Source of the DNA: an uncultured Pseudomonadota bacterium
GTDB lineage: Bacteria > Pseudomonadota > Gammaproteobacteria > Burkholderiales > Usitatibacteraceae
Reading direction: 5' to 3'
Length of the DNA stretch: 9,317 nucleotides
NCBI GenBank assembly: GCA_946885905.1
Contig: CAMPHL010000063.1
Location: 1-9,317, forward strand
A program made the position numbers and the translations under genes. Numbering within the stretch: the first letter of the stretch is position 1; each line of letters opens with the position of its first letter. Under the pieces are notes generated by a model. The model made no database searches, was not told the origin of the DNA, and saw nothing but the letters and a program-made list of their open reading frames with translations. Shown here one piece after another: positions 6,694 through 9,317 of this stretch.

Positions 6694-7619
6694 GCGGCGA
6701 ACCCCTCGTTTCGATCCTCATCCCGGCCTACAACGAGCGCTTCTTCGCCGAGGCGCTGGCGAGCGCGCGGGCGCAGGCCTATCCGGCGCTGGAGATCGTC
6801 GTCCTGGACGACTCTCCCGGCGAGGCGATCGAGCGGGCGGTGCGGCAGGCCTCCGATGGACGCGTGCGCTACGCGCGCAACCGCGAGCGGCGCGGCTTCC
6901 ACGGCAATTTCACCGCGTGCTTCCAGCAGGCGCGCGGAGAGTACGTCAAGTTCCTGAACGACGACGACCGCTTGCTGCCGCAGTGCGTGCCGGTGCTCGC
7001 CGGCATCCTCCGGATCAACCCCGGTGTCACGCTCGCGACCAGCCGCCGCTTCGTGATCGACGAGGCCGGCGTTCGCCAGGCCGACCGGGCGGCGACGGTG
7101 CCGTTGTCGTACGTTTCCGCTTTCGTGCCGGGTTCGGAGCTCGCCAACTTCGTGCTCATGAACATGTTGAACCTTATCGGCGAGCCCACCACGGCGATGT
7201 TCCGGCGCGCGGACCTCGCGACCGAGCCCGGCGGCATCTTCCGCTGGGACGGCCACGATTACCACTGCCTCGCCGATTTGAGCGTGTGGCTGCGGTTGCT
7301 CGCCCGGGGTACGGCGTTCTATTGCGCCGAGGGCCTGAGCGAGTACCGGGTCCACGGCGAGCAGGAGCAGGCAACCTTCGCCGGAAGCGTGAGCTGCGTG
7401 CTCGAGCGACGCCTCATCGCGTTGCGGGCGCGCGCCGCGGGCTTCCTCGCGGGGCCAGGCCAGTACGCCGCCGCTTTGAACGCCGCGCGCTACTTCGCGC
7501 TGTCCACGGATTTCGTGCGCGCGCCGCCAGAGGTGGCCCGCCAAATCCGCGCAGAGGTGCGCGCCATCGACGAGGAGATCGTCCGCGCGGGCGGAGAGCC
7601 GCTGGCCTCACCCCTATAA
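6690..7619 (+). CDS. family 2 glycosyltransferase (GT-A fold), acceptor unknown
   Basis: A 309-aa protein. The start VSILIPAYNE (7-16), the nucleotide-binding Asp pair in EIVVLDDS (D40, D41), the DXD-type metal motif KFLNDDDRLLP (D91-D93) and a DLSVWLRLL segment (196-204) define an inverting GT2 enzyme that uses a nucleotide sugar. D196 is the best candidate for the catalytic base. Relatives usually show E-D-x-D before W-L-R; here it reads A-D-L-S. There is no signal peptide or membrane segment, so it is probably cytoplasmic or peripheral. Sugar and acceptor cannot be predicted. The GTG at 6690 is chosen because it overlaps the lnt stop as GTGA, has GGAGG 11 bases upstream, and gives the standard GT2 N-terminus. 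An ATG at 6408 would lie deep inside lnt. The gene is not a usual member of this cluster. Its TAA stop (7617-7619) lies inside the -10 box before glyQ. Confidence 0.88.
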   Translation: MSGEPLVSILIPAYNERFFAEALASARAQAYPALEIVVLDDSPGEAIERAVRQASDGRVRYARNRERRGFHGNFTACFQQARGEYVKFLNDDDRLLPQCVPVLAGILRINPGVTLATSRRFVIDEAGVRQADRAATVPLSYVSAFVPGSELANFVLMNMLNLIGEPTTAMFRRADLATEPGGIFRWDGHDYHCLADLSVWLRLLARGTAFYCAEGLSEYRVHGEQEQATFAGSVSCVLERRLIALRARAAGFLAGPGQYAAALNAARYFALSTDFVRAPPEVARQIRAEVRAIDEEIVRAGGEPLASPL

Positions 7620-7620
7620 T
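7615..7620 (+). promoter_or_regulatory. -10 box of the glyQS promoter
   Basis: A perfect TATAAT sits 26 bases before the glyQ ATG and overlaps the stop codon of the glycosyltransferase. Transcription would start near 7627, giving a leader of about 20 bases that contains the GGAAG ribosome site. The -35 position (around 7592-7597, CGGAGA) does not resemble TTGACA, so activity may need an activator or may be modest. A perfect TATAAT in such GC-rich DNA, placed exactly at a gene boundary, is unlikely to be chance. Confidence 0.65.
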
Positions 7621-7637
7621 CGGGTTTTTTGGTTCCC

Positions 7638-7642
7638 GGAAG
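7638..7642 (+). promoter_or_regulatory. ribosome binding site of glyQ
   Basis: GGAAG lies 4 bases before the ATG at 7647. It favours this ATG over the in-frame TTG at 7629, which would have no leader if the promoter at 7615-7620 is used. Confidence 0.55.
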
Positions 7643-7646
7643 CGCG

Positions 7647-8552
7647 ATGCGTACGTTCCAACAGCTCGTCCTTGCCCTGCAGGACTACTGGGGCCGGCAG
7701 GGCTGCGCGATCCTCCAGCCCTACGACATGGAAGTCGGCGCGGGCACGTCGCATACGGCGACCTTCCTGCGCTCCCTGGGGCCGGAGCCGTGGCGGGCAG
7801 CGTACGTGCAGCCCTCGCGCCGCCCCAAGGACGGACGCTACGGCGAGAACCCGAACCGCCTGCAGCATTACTACCAGTACCAGGTGGTGCTGAAGCCGTC
7901 TCCTCCGGAAATCCTCGACCTCTATCTCGGCTCGCTGGAGGCCGTCGGCTTCGACCTCAAGGCCAACGACGTGCGCTTCGTCGAGGACGACTGGGAGAAC
8001 CCCACGCTGGGCGCCTGGGGGCTGGGCTGGGAAGTCTGGATGAACGGCATGGAGATCACGCAGTTCACCTATTTCCAGCAGGTGGGCGGCCTCGACTGCA
8101 AGCCGATCACCGGCGAGATCACCTACGGGCTCGAGCGCCTGGCGATGTACCTGCAGGGCGTGGAGAACGTGTACGACCTGGTCTGGACCGAGCCGGAGGA
8201 GCACGGCCGCAAGCGCCGGCTCACCTATCGCGACGTGTACCACCAGAACGAGGTCGAGCAGTCGGCGTACAACTTCGAGCACTCGGATCCGAAGTCGCTT
8301 TTCGTCCACTTCGCCGACCATGAGCGGATGGCCCGGCACCTCGTGGACGCCCAGCTTGCCCTGCCCGCCTACGAGCAGGTGCTGAAAGCCGCGCACACGT
8401 TCAACCTTCTGGATGCGCGTGGCGCGATCTCGGTCACCGAGCGCCAGGCCTACATCGGCCGCATCCGCAAGCTCGCGCAGTCGGTCGCGCAGAGCTACTA
8501 CGAGTCGCGCGAGCGGCTGGGTTTCCCGATGCTGCGGCAGGCCGCGTCATGA
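7647..8552 (+). CDS. glyQ: glycyl-tRNA synthetase alpha subunit
   Basis: A 301-aa class II aminoacyl-tRNA synthetase subunit. It carries the catalytic core of the bacterial alpha2beta2 GlyRS, which makes glycyl-AMP and charges tRNA-Gly. Unmistakable family blocks are [74 protein letters not shown], the motif-3 region [10 protein letters not shown] (161-170), [15 protein letters not shown] and [23 protein letters not shown]. The ATG start gives [15 protein letters not shown], matching betaproteobacterial GlyQ. Compared with the E. coli sequence I remember, the loop between VYDLVW and TY is four residues longer and basic (EEHGRKRR). The gap from the glycosyltransferase is 27 bases, with its own likely promoter. 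The stop overlaps the glyS start (ATGA, 8549-8552), as expected for subunits made in a 1:1 ratio. Confidence 0.97.
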   Translation: MRTFQQLVLALQDYWGRQGCAILQPYDMEVGAGTSHTATFLRSLGPEPWRAAYVQPSRRPKDGRYGENPNRLQHYYQYQVVLKPSPPEILDLYLGSLEAVGFDLKANDVRFVEDDWENPTLGAWGLGWEVWMNGMEITQFTYFQQVGGLDCKPITGEITYGLERLAMYLQGVENVYDLVWTEPEEHGRKRRLTYRDVYHQNEVEQSAYNFEHSDPKSLFVHFADHERMARHLVDAQLALPAYEQVLKAAHTFNLLDARGAISVTERQAYIGRIRKLAQSVAQSYYESRERLGFPMLRQAAS

Positions 8553-9317
8553 GCTCGGCGCCGCTGCTGGTCGAGCTGCTCTGCGAGGAGCTGCCGCCCA
8601 AGGCGCTGGCGCGCCTGGGCAGTGCGTTCGCGCGCTTGGTTCGCGACGGGCTCGCGAGGCGCGGGCTCGTCGAGGAGCCCTCGGAGGCGCTCGAGTTCGC
8701 CACCCCGCGCCGGCTCGCCGTGGGCCTTCGTCGGGTGCGCGGCGCTTGCGATCCGAAGCTGCTCGAGGTAAAACTCATGCCCGTCGCGGTTGGCCTCGAT
8801 GCGGAGGGCAAGCCCACCGCGGCGCTGGTGAAGAAGCTCCAGGGCCTGGGGCTTGCGGGCATCGACCCGGCGAAGCTCAAGCGCCGGGTGGAGGGCAAGT
8901 CCGAATCGCTCTTCGTCGACACCGCGACGCCGGCGATGCCGCTGGCCGAGGCGTTGCAAGCAGCGCTCACGGAGGCACTCGCGGCGTTGCCGATCGCCAA
9001 GGTCATGAGCTACCAGCTTGCCGACGGCGAGACGACGGTGCAGTTCGTCCGGCCCGCCCACGGCCTGGTCGCGTTGCACGGTTCCGACGTCGTGCCGGTG
9101 AAGGCGCTCGGCCTCGAGTCGGGGCGCGTTACGCGCGGCCATCGCTTCCAGGGCGCCTCGCGGATCGAGATCGCGCGAGCCGATGACTACGAGCGCGCGC
9201 TCGCCGAGGAGGGCGGCGTGATCGCTTCCTTCACGCGCCGGCGCTCCATGATCCTCGAGCAGCTCGAGGCCGCTGCGGCCAATGCGGGTTCTTCGCTCGG
9301 CCCCGCGGCCGACTACG
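8549..9317 (+). CDS. glyS: glycyl-tRNA synthetase beta subunit, N-terminal part (runs off the window)
   Basis: The first 256 codons of an open frame that continues past the window edge; the family is usually about 690-710 aa. The start [19 protein letters not shown], then [25 protein letters not shown] and [17 protein letters not shown], are standard GlyS blocks, and the frame is unbroken to the edge. The beta subunit is needed for tRNA-Gly recognition; the HD-like and anticodon-binding regions would lie downstream. The ATG overlaps the glyQ stop by 4 bases. No strong Shine-Dalgarno precedes it (only GGCAGG at 8536-8541), which fits translational coupling to glyQ. Confidence 0.95.
   Translation, partial: MSSAPLLVELLCEELPPKALARLGSAFARLVRDGLARRGLVEEPSEALEFATPRRLAVGLRRVRGACDPKLLEVKLMPVAVGLDAEGKPTAALVKKLQGLGLAGIDPAKLKRRVEGKSESLFVDTATPAMPLAEALQAALTEALAALPIAKVMSYQLADGETTVQFVRPAHGLVALHGSDVVPVKALGLESGRVTRGHRFQGASRIEIARADDYERALAEEGGVIASFTRRRSMILEQLEAAAANAGSSLGPAADY

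Noticed and set aside
7610..7630. Terminator-like hairpin: ACCC (7610-7613), 8-base loop, GGGT (7622-7625), then further T.
   Set aside because: The stem is only 4 bp and the loop is filled by a perfect TATAAT. The promoter reading is better, and the T-run falls at the expected transcript start of glyQ.
7629..7646. TTG at 7629 as a start for glyQ, adding MVPGSA.
   Set aside because: The ATG at 7647 has GGAAG at good spacing and gives the usual family N-terminus. The TTG would lie at the predicted transcript start with no ribosome site.
1..9317. Search for a defence system, mobile element, CRISPR array, riboswitch, tRNA or other novel system.
   Set aside because: Nothing supports any of these. 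All but about 90 bases is accounted for by genes of known families, with no repeats, integrase, transposase or structured RNA seen by eye.

Overview
The window is a tightly packed, very GC-rich stretch in which every supported gene lies on the + strand. It suggests a betaproteobacterium. This rests on the gene order miaB - phoH - ybeY - corC - lnt - glyQ - glyS, which I know from members of that class, and on protein sequences that read like betaproteobacterial versions, such as the CorC N-terminus and the YbeY segment RGRDYPTNVLTF. The order or genus cannot be fixed from this sequence alone.

Layout: positions 1-162 hold the 3' end of miaB (TRAM domain). A secreted zinc metalloprotease of 891 aa (159-2834) follows, then the PhoH-family ATPase (2841-3818), the rRNA-processing endonuclease YbeY (3815-4279), the CBS-domain protein CorC (4334-5167), apolipoprotein N-acyltransferase Lnt (5164-6693), a family 2 glycosyltransferase (6690-7619), the alpha subunit of glycyl-tRNA synthetase GlyQ (7647-8552), and the start of the beta subunit GlyS (8549 to the window edge). 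Five of the eight junctions are 4-base ATGA or GTGA overlaps, one is a 6-base gap, and only two gaps exceed 10 bases: 4280-4333 before corC and 7620-7646 before glyQ. Each of these two carries, or abuts, a -10-like element. There is no RNA gene, insertion sequence, CRISPR array or clear intrinsic terminator, and no gene-free stretch over 300 bases.

How the genes work together: most are housekeeping. miaB (tRNA modification), phoH and ybeY (RNA metabolism and ribosome quality) and glyQS (tRNA charging) serve translation. corC and lnt serve the cell envelope (ion homeostasis and lipoprotein maturation). Two genes look like lineage-specific insertions into this conserved cluster: the metalloprotease between miaB and phoH, and the glycosyltransferase between lnt and glyQ. 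Both are stitched in by 4-base overlaps, so they are probably co-translated with the housekeeping genes. They are the most interesting part of an otherwise ordinary region. I found no evidence for a novel multi-gene system here.
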